A stretch of DNA of 64,000 nt from UTCFX2 sp963827155. Lineage in GTDB: Bacteria; Chloroflexota; Anaerolineae; Anaerolineales; UBA4823. Position 1 is the stretch's first letter, and each line of letters starts with the position of its first letter. The stretch is from NCBI GenBank assembly GCA_963827155.1, contig CAWGZV010000002.1, forward strand, positions 2,232,001 through 2,296,000, written 5' to 3'. Of this stretch, positions 7,781-15,972 are shown piece after piece. The position numbers and the translations under genes are program-made. The notes beneath the pieces were generated by a model. It was not told the DNA's origin. It made no database searches and saw nothing but the letters and a program-made list of their open reading frames with translations.

Positions 7781-8797
7781 ATGCAACTATTCGAATTTGT
7801 GCTTGGTTTAGCCGCTTTGATATTGATCCACGAATTTGGGCACTTTATCGCGGCTCGGTTGCTCAAAGTGGAAGTTGAGGAATTTGGAATCGGCTTTCCT
7901 CCCCGAATGGTAAAACTATTTACCCATCGCGGGACCATATTTTCATTAAACTGGATTCCACTCGGTGGATTTGTTCGACCGAAAGGCGAGAATGATCCAA
8001 GTATTGAAGGTGGGCTGGCCGCCGCCAGCCCATGGACCCGCCTGGGTGTCCTCTTTGCTGGTCCTCTCATGAATATTTCTTTGGGGATCCTCCTTGGGAT
8101 ACTGCTTTTCTATTCCATTGGAGACAAAGTTCCCGATAAAGTATTGGTTCAGTTCGTGTCTCCCAATTCTCCAGCCGCGCAGGCCGGTCTGCAAGCAGGA
8201 GATCTTTTTGTCTCTGCTGACGACCAAACCATCGATAGCGTGACGAAGCTTCAAGAATTGATAGACCAAAAGCTCGGGCAATCTGTGAAGATCGTTGTCA
8301 AACGTGGAGATCAGCTGGTTTCCTTGAACATCATCCCGCGCGCCCAACCGCCTGAAGGTGAAGGCCCGATGGGGGTCGCTCTCGACAATCCGACAAAGCC
8401 AGTAAGCTTAATGACCGCTACGTCGCGCGGGTTTTATGCCACATTCGAGAACATAAAAGGGATCGTGATGCTGCCAGTAAGGCTGATGAGCGGGAGCGCC
8501 TCCCCAGAAGAGGGCAGGCTGGTCGGTTATAAAGGCATGTATGATATATACCAGCGGATCCAAAGCCCGTTATGGTTTTTCATGATGATATCCATTTCGC
8601 TGGGGATCATGAATCTTCTGCCTATTCCCGCCCTTGATGGGGGACGAATTTTATTAACCCTTCCAGAGATTGTCATCAAACGCAGGGTGCCAGCAAAGTA
8701 TGAAAATATGATTCATCTGGTTGGATTTTCGCTCTTGCTTCTGCTTCTGATTTATATTAATTTGCAGGATTTTATTAATCCGATCCAACTGCCCTGA
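7781..8797 (+). CDS. rseP: Site-2 intramembrane zinc metalloprotease RseP (M50 family)
   Basis: A 338-residue membrane protease. The zinc-binding HEFGH motif sits at residues 17-21 inside the first helix, a PDZ domain lies at about 120-200, and the third conserved motif (NLLPIPALDGGR) is near 277-288. These give the two histidines and the distal aspartate that bind catalytic zinc. Family members cut transmembrane anti-sigma factors or signal peptides in regulated intramembrane proteolysis. It has one PDZ domain, as is usual outside Proteobacteria. A HEAT-repeat gene follows 23 bases later. Neither dxr nor cdsA, its usual neighbours elsewhere, is present. Confidence 0.93.
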   Translation: MQLFEFVLGLAALILIHEFGHFIAARLLKVEVEEFGIGFPPRMVKLFTHRGTIFSLNWIPLGGFVRPKGENDPSIEGGLAAASPWTRLGVLFAGPLMNISLGILLGILLFYSIGDKVPDKVLVQFVSPNSPAAQAGLQAGDLFVSADDQTIDSVTKLQELIDQKLGQSVKIVVKRGDQLVSLNIIPRAQPPEGEGPMGVALDNPTKPVSLMTATSRGFYATFENIKGIVMLPVRLMSGSASPEEGRLVGYKGMYDIYQRIQSPLWFFMMISISLGIMNLLPIPALDGGRILLTLPEIVIKRRVPAKYENMIHLVGFSLLLLLLIYINLQDFINPIQLP

Positions 8798-8820
8798 TCA
8801 AAGCACAGAAAGCAACAGAA

Positions 8821-9894
8821 ATGTCCACCCTTACGGAACTCTCCCTCCAACAAGTGTTCGATGCCTTATTGGACGTTGAGAAGCCTTTCCACGCACGTTT
8901 CATGCATCGGCTTTCAGACCTTGAACCAGAGGAACTGGCAATGATCAAGCCAGTTTGGTTCAGTCTCCCGAGCGAGCGGCGAAGAATGGTTGTGGAAGGG
9001 GTTAAATCCTTGAGCGCCAGCAATTATATGCTGGATTTCGTGGCGTTCAGCCGCATCGCGGTGGAAGATCGTGACCCAGAAGTGCGCCTTCATGCGCTGA
9101 AAACGCTTCAGGATTATGAGCGAAACGATCTCATTCCGCTGTATCTCACCCTATCCAAGAATGATGAAGATCCCAGGGTGCGCGCCGCCGCTGCAAGGTG
9201 CCTGGGTCAGTATGTTTACTCCGGAGAGATAGAAGAACTTCCTCCTGATATGCTCCATAAGATCGAAGATCATCTGCTCAATCTATTCCAGGGGAACGAT
9301 GAGGATTCTGTCCGGAGAGCAGCTCTTGAATCCCTCGGATATTCCAGCCGGAATGAGATCCACCCGATAATCTTAGAAGCATTTGCATCGAGTAATAAAC
9401 TTTGGAAAGCCAGCGCATTAATGGCTATGGGACGATCTGCGAACAGGGAATATCAATCCGAAGTGATGTCGATGCTAGACAACAGATTGCCTGCCATACG
9501 CATGGAAGCAGCCCGTGCTGCAGGAGAATTAGAACTTGCTGAGGCAGTCCCTTTTTTAATGGAACTGCTTGATGATCCTAACGAAGATATCCGCAAAACC
9601 AGCATATGGTCATTATCAGAAATTGGGGGCGATGAAGTTCGTGATATTTTGGAAAAGCTTTCGGAGCGGGCTGAGGGTGATGATGAACTGGAGCTTTTGG
9701 AAGCGGCCTTAGAAAACCTATCCTTTTCTGAAGGGATCAAGCTAATGCCTATGTTTGAGCTCCCTGAGGATGATGAAGATACAGATGAATGGGAAGATAT
9801 TCTCGATGAGGAAGATGTTCTGCTAGATTTGGATGATATTCAGCTAGATGAGGAAGATGATCTGCTAGGTGAAGAAGTGGATCCAGACGATTGA
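8821..9894 (+). CDS. HEAT-repeat protein with acidic tail
   Basis: A 357-residue soluble protein. Residues about 70-300 hold tandem alpha-helical HEAT repeats, with the recurring pattern D-x-x-x-x-V-R-x-x-A-x-x-x-L-G (for example DEDPRVRAAAARCLG and DEDSVRRAALESLG). Such solenoids are protein-binding scaffolds or lyase-like domains. The last 45 residues (about 313-357) are almost all Asp, Glu and Leu, an unusual acidic tail whose DNA shows internal GATGAGGAAGAT-type repetition. The stop codon overlaps the TTG start of the next gene (TTGA), which suggests translational coupling to the AEC carrier. The partner is unknown. Confidence 0.85.
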   Translation: MSTLTELSLQQVFDALLDVEKPFHARFMHRLSDLEPEELAMIKPVWFSLPSERRRMVVEGVKSLSASNYMLDFVAFSRIAVEDRDPEVRLHALKTLQDYERNDLIPLYLTLSKNDEDPRVRAAAARCLGQYVYSGEIEELPPDMLHKIEDHLLNLFQGNDEDSVRRAALESLGYSSRNEIHPIILEAFASSNKLWKASALMAMGRSANREYQSEVMSMLDNRLPAIRMEAARAAGELELAEAVPFLMELLDDPNEDIRKTSIWSLSEIGGDEVRDILEKLSERAEGDDELELLEAALENLSFSEGIKLMPMFELPEDDEDTDEWEDILDEEDVLLDLDDIQLDEEDDLLGEEVDPDD

Positions 9895-10802
9895 GCGCTC
9901 TCCTCACCCTCTTTGTTAACAATCTTCTTCCCGTCTTCCTGATCGCTGGAGCTGGAGCGCTGTTGGGAAGCGTCTCACAAATCGATCCGCGCACCGTTTC
10001 AAAACTTATCCTGTATATTTTTAGCCCATGCTTGATCTTTACGCTGCTTACCGAGAGCCAGGTGAGCAACGAGATGTTCCTTCGAGTCGTGGTATACACT
10101 TTTTTTTCTATCACAGTGATTGGCGGAATTTGCTGGATAATCGGCAGACTGATTAAGGTCGAGAGGTCGACGCTGTCGAGCATGATGCTGACCTCAATGT
10201 TTTCAAATGCAGGAAATTATGGTCTGCCTGTTGTATTGTTTGCTTTCGGGCAAACGGCCATGGGGTATGCCAGCCTTTACTTCGTGATGAGTGTCTGTCT
10301 AGTATATACCGTGGGTACAGTGATCGCATCCATGAGCCGGGTAGGCTTTTCCTCAGCGATCACAAACTTAATCAAGCTGCCATTGATTTACGCTGTAATT
10401 GTGGCGCTGATCATCATCAATACGGGTTGGGAACTGCCGCTCCCAGCGCTCCGTGCAATTAATTTATTGGGGAATGCCTCGATTCCTTGCATGCTCATAT
10501 TATTAGGCCTCCAGTTGAGGACTGCGAAGCTAAGTGGTAGGATTATTCCGCTTACAGTTACCTCAACTTTAAAACTCGTCATCAGTCCATTATTGGCTTT
10601 CCTCCTTCTGCCATTTTTTGGTTTGAACGGCGAAGCAGCGAAGGCAATCATCATTGAAGCCGGGATGCCTACCGCAGTTCTGACAACAATGCTTGCAACT
10701 GAATTCGATTCAGAGCCTGCTTTCGCGACAGCGGCGGTGTTTATAACAACCCTTCTTAGTCCGCTGACCCTGACCACCCTGTTATCATTCTTGGGAGCAT
10801 AA
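9891..10802 (+). CDS. AEC family (auxin efflux carrier-like) transporter
   Basis: A 303-residue polytopic membrane protein with about ten predicted helices in two five-helix halves. The N-terminal N-N-L-L-P-V-F-L-I-A-G-A-G-A-L motif and the mid-protein F-S-N-A-G-N-Y-G-L-P motif are typical of the AEC permeases, which move organic acids or amino acids. The TTG start overlaps the upstream stop codon in a TTGA arrangement. It lies in a compact run with the HEAT-repeat gene before and the metallopeptidase gene immediately after. The substrate cannot be told from sequence. Confidence 0.85.
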   Translation: MSALLTLFVNNLLPVFLIAGAGALLGSVSQIDPRTVSKLILYIFSPCLIFTLLTESQVSNEMFLRVVVYTFFSITVIGGICWIIGRLIKVERSTLSSMMLTSMFSNAGNYGLPVVLFAFGQTAMGYASLYFVMSVCLVYTVGTVIASMSRVGFSSAITNLIKLPLIYAVIVALIIINTGWELPLPALRAINLLGNASIPCMLILLGLQLRTAKLSGRIIPLTVTSTLKLVISPLLAFLLLPFFGLNGEAAKAIIIEAGMPTAVLTTMLATEFDSEPAFATAAVFITTLLSPLTLTTLLSFLGA

Positions 10803-12005
10803 TTGAAATTAATCTCGATCTATTCGCTGTTTTTCTTGGCATTTGCTGCATTTCCCTTGAAAAGCGATTTCACTCAAGTAGTGAGTGTCGAGAATCAGAT
10901 CACTTCGATCTTCGGCAAATCGATTTATTTCACCGCAGAGATCGTCTCCGATGCTCCTATAAAAGCTGCTACTTTGCTGTTCCAAGCTGAAGGAGATTCA
11001 AGGGTAAATGTGGGATTGGCTAATGTGAGCAAAATCGCTCCCCAAACCTACCGGGTCAGCTACATCCACCGCCTCACAGAATATGCAATCCGCCCTTTCT
11101 CAATTATCCAATTTCACTGGGAGCTCGTGTTTGCCGTCGAAGACATGACCGAAACCCCGGTAGAAGAACTGATATATGATGATAATCAATTCAATTGGCA
11201 GGTTCGTGAACAGGGCAATTTTCGGATTCATTGGGTGGAAGGCGACAGGCAGTTTGCTCAAGATATCATCAGCATCGCAGAAGACGGGGTGAATAAGATC
11301 AATGGATTGATCTCCCTCCCCGACCCGGGAGAAGTAGACATCTACATTTACCCGAATTCCGAGAGCATGCAATCTGCCCTTTCTTTAGAGAGTGAAGATT
11401 GGATTGCAGCCCATACAGATCCCGAATTAGGGGTCATCATGGTTGCGCTCCCCAAATCTCCTGAACAGACACTGCTAGCAGAACAGCGAATCCCTCACGA
11501 GCTGATGCATATCCTCCTTTTCCGTGAAACTGGGATTGGCTACCAGAATTTACCGGTCTGGATGAAAGAAGGTCTGGCATCCGCAGCTGAACTCTATCCG
11601 AATCCGGAATATCGGATCATTCTTGATGGTGCAGCTAAACAAGGGGAGCTGCTGCCGATAGTTCAACTTTGTGAAGGTTTCCCAAGAGATGCAGTGAGCA
11701 TTCGCCTGGCTTACGCCGAATCTCAAGCCTACGTGCAACATCTCCAAAGAACAATCGGTGCACCAGGTTTACAAAGCTTAATCACTGCATACTCAAACGG
11801 AATGGATTGCGAGAGCGGAGCCCAACATGCATTAGGAATGAGCCTCAAGCAGTCTGAGCGCGGCTGGCGCCAGGATTCGCTTCCGATTAATGACACATGG
11901 CGGGTGCCCATCATCCTAATCCCCTGGATTATTCTTCTGATGTCGGCGGTAGGAGCGCCTTTGTTGTTTGGCATTCTGCGGCTACGCAAGGCTGAAGAAA
12001 CTTAA
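10803..12005 (+). CDS. Membrane-anchored peptidase MA-like zinc metallohydrolase
   Basis: A 400-residue protein with an N-terminal signal peptide (about 1-20), an extracellular region and a C-terminal transmembrane helix (about 368-393, IILIPWIILLMSAVG). The gluzincin motif HELMH lies near residue 232, and W-M-K-E-G-L-A is about 20 residues later, giving the third zinc ligand (Glu). This is the peptidase MA/M1-like arrangement seen in Anaerolineae surface proteins. The TTG start directly follows the stop of the AEC gene. Proteolytic activity is likely, but the substrate is unknown. Confidence 0.8.
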   Translation: MKLISIYSLFFLAFAAFPLKSDFTQVVSVENQITSIFGKSIYFTAEIVSDAPIKAATLLFQAEGDSRVNVGLANVSKIAPQTYRVSYIHRLTEYAIRPFSIIQFHWELVFAVEDMTETPVEELIYDDNQFNWQVREQGNFRIHWVEGDRQFAQDIISIAEDGVNKINGLISLPDPGEVDIYIYPNSESMQSALSLESEDWIAAHTDPELGVIMVALPKSPEQTLLAEQRIPHELMHILLFRETGIGYQNLPVWMKEGLASAAELYPNPEYRIILDGAAKQGELLPIVQLCEGFPRDAVSIRLAYAESQAYVQHLQRTIGAPGLQSLITAYSNGMDCESGAQHALGMSLKQSERGWRQDSLPINDTWRVPIILIPWIILLMSAVGAPLLFGILRLRKAEET

Positions 12006-12053
12006 GAAATCGATTGAATGCGAACATTGTAATGAATATCATCAGGAGCCGAG

Positions 12054-12344
12054 TTGGATATTTCGAATAAGCGGGTGCATATCAGAATTGAAGGCCGGGT
12101 TCAGGGGGTAGGTTTCCGCGCTTTCGTTGAAGACCACGCAAACCGGCTTGGATTAACCGGTTGGGTTCGCAATCGGTGGGATGGAAGCGTAGATGCGGCT
12201 GCGGAAGGACCTGAATTAGATTTGATTGAATTTATCAAGGCAGTAGAACAGGGGCCACGCAGTGGGTATGTCAGTCAACTGCAGGTCGATTGGCAGCCTG
12301 CATCCGGAGAATTCATCGGATTTATTGTCCGCCGAACGGATTAA
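12054..12344 (+). CDS. acyP: Acylphosphatase
   Basis: A 96-residue enzyme that hydrolyses acyl phosphates such as carbamoyl phosphate. The signature G-R-V-Q-G-V-G-F-R (residues 14-22) gives catalytic Arg22, and G-W-V-R-N gives catalytic Asn40. The fold length is normal. The start is a TTG with AGGAG about 7 bases upstream. Its stop codon interlocks with the stop codon of the convergent radC gene in a shared TTAA at 12341-12344. Confidence 0.93.
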   Translation: MDISNKRVHIRIEGRVQGVGFRAFVEDHANRLGLTGWVRNRWDGSVDAAAEGPELDLIEFIKAVEQGPRSGYVSQLQVDWQPASGEFIGFIVRRTD

Positions 12345-13054
12345 CCAAATCCTAACCCTCGCTCTTTTAGCGAAACATAACCTCCCTTGCCAATGATCAA
12401 ATGATCCAGCACTTCAAGGTCAAGCAATTTGCCTGCCTGGACCACGGCGCGAGTCAATGCAATATCGTCTGGGCTGGGCGTGGGATCTCCACTTGGATGA
12501 TTATGGACAATGATCACTGCTGCTGCGTTTGATCGGATTGCGGTTTTAAAAAGTTCTCCCACCCGTACGAATGAGGCGTTCAACGAGCCTTTATACACCG
12601 TCAGGATTTTCTCAACCCGGTTGCGTATGTCCAGAAGCATCACACGAAGCTCTTCCTGCTCCAGTCCACTCATCTCATATTGAACAAGTGCGGCTGCATC
12701 ACCTGGGCTGTGGATTGCTGGGCGATCCTCAGGCGACTCGATGGATAGCCGCCGTCCAAGCTCGACTGCGGCTTTGATTTGGGCAGCTTTTGCTGGGCCA
12801 ATGCCATGCTGTTGGCAGACATCATCGTAAGCTGCGCGGTGGATCCCCTGCAGTCCTCCAAGGTCTCTTAACAAACGGTTTCCCATTTGAACGGCGTTTT
12901 CACCTTGAACGCCAACTCTCAATAATATTGCCAATAATTCTGCATTGCTTAGTGTTTGCGGGCCATGTTTCGCCAACCGCTCTCTCGGGCGTTCCGATTC
13001 GTCCAAATCGGTTATCCGATAGGATGCATTCTGTTCCCTCATCACCGCCTCCAT
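12341..13054 (-). CDS. radC: RadC family JAB/MPN domain protein
   Basis: A 237-residue protein. The N-terminal part (about 15-95) has the E-R-P-R-E-R-L pattern and a helix-hairpin-helix segment (HGIGPAKAAQI). The C-terminal JAB domain ends with the metal-binding motif HNHPSGDPTPSPDD (about 184-197). RadC is conserved in bacteria; despite its name a direct DNA-repair role is not established, and JAB domains usually bind zinc. Length is normal. The gene is convergent with acyP and divergent from the zinc-ribbon gene at 13170. Confidence 0.93.
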   Translation of the reverse strand: MEAVMREQNASYRITDLDESERPRERLAKHGPQTLSNAELLAILLRVGVQGENAVQMGNRLLRDLGGLQGIHRAAYDDVCQQHGIGPAKAAQIKAAVELGRRLSIESPEDRPAIHSPGDAAALVQYEMSGLEQEELRVMLLDIRNRVEKILTVYKGSLNASFVRVGELFKTAIRSNAAAVIIVHNHPSGDPTPSPDDIALTRAVVQAGKLLDLEVLDHLIIGKGGYVSLKERGLGFG

Positions 13055-13144
13055 CCATTTACAACTGTTTTCTTCAGTTCAGTAAATATAATACAGCATC
13101 TCCAGACCGGCAAGCGACCCCCGGAATCCAACGTCCAATCATGC

Positions 13145-13150
13145 TATAAT
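13145..13150 (+). promoter_or_regulatory. -10 element (TATAAT) of the zinc-ribbon gene
   Basis: A consensus TATAAT lies 20 bases before the ATG at 13170. It predicts a leader of only about 13 nt, just long enough to hold a GGAGCG ribosome-binding site. No clear -35 box was seen. Confidence 0.45.
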
Positions 13151-13169
13151 TTCGCGAACGGAGCGAATA

Positions 13170-13703
13170 ATGACGGTTGATCCTACGTCCTTAAGTAATT
13201 TTATGCTATTCCTTGCTGCCTGGGGGGGCGCATTTATTGCGGCTCTCTGGCTGAGCCTTGTAATCTGGACCTACCGTGATATCCGTCAGCGTGCCCGCGA
13301 CCCGCTGGCGCGGATTTTCTCAGTCTTGGTTACGGCCGTGCTGTTCCTCCCAGGTATGATCATCTACCTGATTCTTAGACCATCAAGAACCTTGGAAGAA
13401 GAATACCAGCATACTCTCGAAGAGGAAGCGCTTCTTCAGTCGATTGAAGAAAGCAGTCTCTGTCCTGGGTGCAGCCGCCGAATTAAAGAGAACTGGATTG
13501 TGTGTCCGAATTGCCATACCAAGCTGAAGAAAAACTGCCATCACTGTGGAAAACTCATGGAGCTTCCCTGGAATCTCTGCCCATACTGCGGCACACCAGC
13601 TCCAGGGATGCGAAGAGAAAATATCAGCCTCGACGAAGCACTTCGTCAAATTGGGGTTGAAAACGTAAGCGAGCCAGACGAAAAGGAAAAAGAAAACGTT
13701 TAA
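13170..13703 (+). CDS. Membrane protein with double zinc ribbon
   Basis: A 177-residue protein. Two transmembrane helices lie at about 10-34 and 46-67. A charged helix follows, then four CxxC pairs: CPGC (about 97), CPNC (about 111), CHHC (about 123) and CPYC (about 136), which form two zinc ribbons. The C-terminus is acidic. Zinc-ribbon membrane proteins of this type are common but uncharacterised; a cytoplasmic docking role is possible. A strong hairpin terminator follows the stop codon. I do not know a specific function. Confidence 0.78.
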   Translation: MTVDPTSLSNFMLFLAAWGGAFIAALWLSLVIWTYRDIRQRARDPLARIFSVLVTAVLFLPGMIIYLILRPSRTLEEEYQHTLEEEALLQSIEESSLCPGCSRRIKENWIVCPNCHTKLKKNCHHCGKLMELPWNLCPYCGTPAPGMRRENISLDEALRQIGVENVSEPDEKEKENV

Positions 13704-13708
13704 TAATA

Positions 13709-13748
13709 ATCCGGGCTGCCCGAGAAAAATCAGGCAGCCCGGATTTTC
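13709..13748. terminator. Rho-independent terminator between convergent genes
   Basis: A 12-bp perfect stem (13709-13720 pairing with 13733-13744, core CCGGGCTGCC) with a 12-nt A-rich loop, followed by TTTT on the plus strand. It lies directly after the zinc-ribbon gene and between it and the convergent eno gene, so it can serve the plus-strand gene and possibly eno. Confidence 0.85.
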
Positions 13749-13787
13749 ATTTCTCAAGAGTTAAATTCTGCTGCTAGATCTCAATAT

Positions 13788-15077
13788 CTACCGCTTAAGT
13801 GCGTTCCAACCTGCATACGTCCCAGTGTCACCGAGTTCTTCTTCAATCCGCATCAGCTGGTTGTACTTCGCAACCCGGTCGGAGCGAGCAGGGGCTCCAG
13901 TCTTGATCTGACCCATATTTAATGCCACTGCCAGGTCCGCAATAGTCGAATCTTCAGTCTCACCCGAACGATGTGAGGTGACTGCCCGCCATCCAGCTCG
14001 ATGGCAGGTTTCAACAGCTTCGATTGTTTCGGTGAGCGAGCCGATCTGGTTGAGCTTGACTAATAACGCATTAGCAGCCTTATCCTTGATCGCCCGGCGC
14101 ACGCGCTCTGGATTGGTGACAAGCAAATCATCCCCGACGATTTGGATCCGACTACCCAGCTCTTTCTCCATTAATATCCAGCTTTCCCAATCATCTTGCG
14201 CAAGACCATCCTCTATGGAGACGATCGGGTACTGATCAACCCAGGATTTCCAGAAGGCAACCATCTGCTCGCCGGTAAGCTTTTTTCCTTCTTTCCGGAG
14301 GTTGTAGAGCCGGGTATCTTCTTCGAACAGCTCCGAAGCGGCTGGATCCAGAGCAATGGCAACCTGCTCACCGGCTTTGTAGCCTGCTTTCTCAATCGCT
14401 TCAAGGATAACTTCAACAGCCTCCGAATTGGCTTTCAGAGCCGGGGCGTAACCTCCCTCATCTCCTACCAAAGCAGTGTATCCACGTCCCTTCAAAACAG
14501 TCTTGAGGGCATGATAGATCTCCGCTCCCCAACGCAGTCCTTCGGCAAACGTCTCGGCGCCGAGGGGCATCACCATGAATTCTTGGGCGTCGGTAGACTG
14601 CCAACCTGTGTGAGCGCCGCCGTTGAGAATATTTAACATCGGAACTGGAAGAACATGGGCATAAACCCCGCCGATATAACGGTAGAGGGGCAGCTCCAAG
14701 GCGTTCGCTGCAGCTTTTGCTACAGCCAGGCTGGCTCCTAAAATAGCATTCGCTCCTAATTTAGCCTTGTTCGGGGTTCCGTCCAGATCGATCATAATTT
14801 CGTCGATTGCTTTCTGCTCAATCGCATCCCAGCCAATCAGCGCATCTGCAATTTCAGAATTAACATTCTCGACCGATTTGAGCACGCCCTTGCCCAAGAA
14901 GCGGGATTTATCGCCATCGCGCAGCTCGAGAGCTTCGTGGATTCCAGTTGAAGCCCCAGATGGAACTGCCGCCCTACCAACCGCCCCACCCATAAGGGTA
15001 ACTTCTACTTCGACAGTTGGATTGCCGCGTGAGTCTAAAATCTCTCTCCCAATGACATCTTCGATGATTGTCTCCAT
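13788..15077 (-). CDS. eno: Enolase
   Basis: A 429-residue glycolytic enzyme that converts 2-phosphoglycerate to phosphoenolpyruvate. It opens with I-I-E-D-V-I-G-R-E-I-L-D-S-R-G-N-P-T-V-E-V. GASTGIHEA (about 41-49) holds the mobile-loop Ser. GDEGGYAP is near 205, EDGLAQDDW near 285, and SHRSGETED near 370, the enolase signature region that supplies magnesium-binding and catalytic residues. Length is normal for bacterial enolase. An AAAGAGG-type ribosome-binding site precedes the ATG. It is convergent with the zinc-ribbon gene and divergent from the acyltransferase gene. Confidence 0.98.
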   Translation of the reverse strand: METIIEDVIGREILDSRGNPTVEVEVTLMGGAVGRAAVPSGASTGIHEALELRDGDKSRFLGKGVLKSVENVNSEIADALIGWDAIEQKAIDEIMIDLDGTPNKAKLGANAILGASLAVAKAAANALELPLYRYIGGVYAHVLPVPMLNILNGGAHTGWQSTDAQEFMVMPLGAETFAEGLRWGAEIYHALKTVLKGRGYTALVGDEGGYAPALKANSEAVEVILEAIEKAGYKAGEQVAIALDPAASELFEEDTRLYNLRKEGKKLTGEQMVAFWKSWVDQYPIVSIEDGLAQDDWESWILMEKELGSRIQIVGDDLLVTNPERVRRAIKDKAANALLVKLNQIGSLTETIEAVETCHRAGWRAVTSHRSGETEDSTIADLAVALNMGQIKTGAPARSDRVAKYNQLMRIEEELGDTGTYAGWNALKR

Positions 15078-15251
15078 ATGGATACCTCTTTCTTTTTTAG
15101 TTCGTTTTGTATATTTTCGAGAGCATAATCCTGCTTTGAAAAAACCAGCAGCAAGTATAATCCATTTCCAAGGAGTGGAATGAAATAATTGCGCTGATTC
15201 AATTAAATTTTAACGAATTCGGATTATTATTCGTTGGGAGAGCCGTTCGAA

Positions 15252-15932
15252 ATGAAGGATGATCTTTTAGAAAATGATCCACGCACCAGGAAGAAATATT
15301 ACCTGCAAATGACCCCTGCCCGCAGTTTTCTGACTGAGACAGCCAGGCATCTTTTCCAAGTTTTCACAAAAACCATTGTCACACGCATCGGCCAACTTCC
15401 GTCAGAGGGTGGCGTAATCTTAGCTGCGAACCATTTAACCAATTTTGATGTTTTCCCCATCCAATTTGCGGTCCAGCGACCGATTTTCTTCATGGGAAAG
15501 GCAGAACTTTTTAAGAACCCTTTGATGGACATCGCTTACCGGCAGTTAGGCGGATTCCCTGTTTATCGAGGTGAAAATGATGAGTGGGCGATGCAGCATG
15601 CGAAAAAGGTGCTTGAACAAGGGTTGGTATTAGGCATGTTTCCTGAAGGCACCCGCAGCCATGCGACCGGTCTTAGGACAGCAAAAACCGGAACAGCACG
15701 GTTGGCGCTCATCACGAATCGTCCAATCATGCCGGTGGCGCTTTACGGCACTCATAACATCTCAAAAAAGTTTCCTCGGCAGACAGAAATCCATCTAACA
15801 TTTGGGAACTTGATCATTCCCGATCCTAAAGAAACATCGCTCAGTTTGACCGACCGCATGATGTTCGCCCTGGCAGAAATGCTCCCGGCAGACGCCCGTG
15901 GTGTGTATATGTATCGACCTGCAGGTTTTTAA
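15252..15932 (+). CDS. 1-acyl-sn-glycerol-3-phosphate acyltransferase (PlsC family)
   Basis: A 226-residue acyltransferase of glycerophospholipid synthesis. The catalytic H(x4)D motif is AANHLTNFD (about 58-66), the GxR-type block II is PVYRGENDEW, and the substrate-binding motif FPEGTRS lies near 131. There is an open frame 6 codons longer that starts with TTG at 15234. A GGGAGAG ribosome-binding site (15236-15242) lies 9 bases before the ATG at 15252, so I prefer the shorter start. The acyl acceptor (lysophosphatidate or another lipid) is inferred from the family. Confidence 0.88.
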   Translation: MKDDLLENDPRTRKKYYLQMTPARSFLTETARHLFQVFTKTIVTRIGQLPSEGGVILAANHLTNFDVFPIQFAVQRPIFFMGKAELFKNPLMDIAYRQLGGFPVYRGENDEWAMQHAKKVLEQGLVLGMFPEGTRSHATGLRTAKTGTARLALITNRPIMPVALYGTHNISKKFPRQTEIHLTFGNLIIPDPKETSLSLTDRMMFALAEMLPADARGVYMYRPAGF

Positions 15933-15972
15933 GGACGATTAATCAATCCCGCGTGAAGGTTTCCAATCACAA

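Noticed and set aside
12790..13149. Plus-strand open frame of 119 codons opposite radC
   Set aside because: It overlaps radC in antisense and has no known motif or ribosome-binding site.
15136..15161. TTGAAA and TATAAT upstream of the acyltransferase gene
   Set aside because: The spacer is only 14 bases and the start codon is 91 bases away, so I do not call it a promoter.
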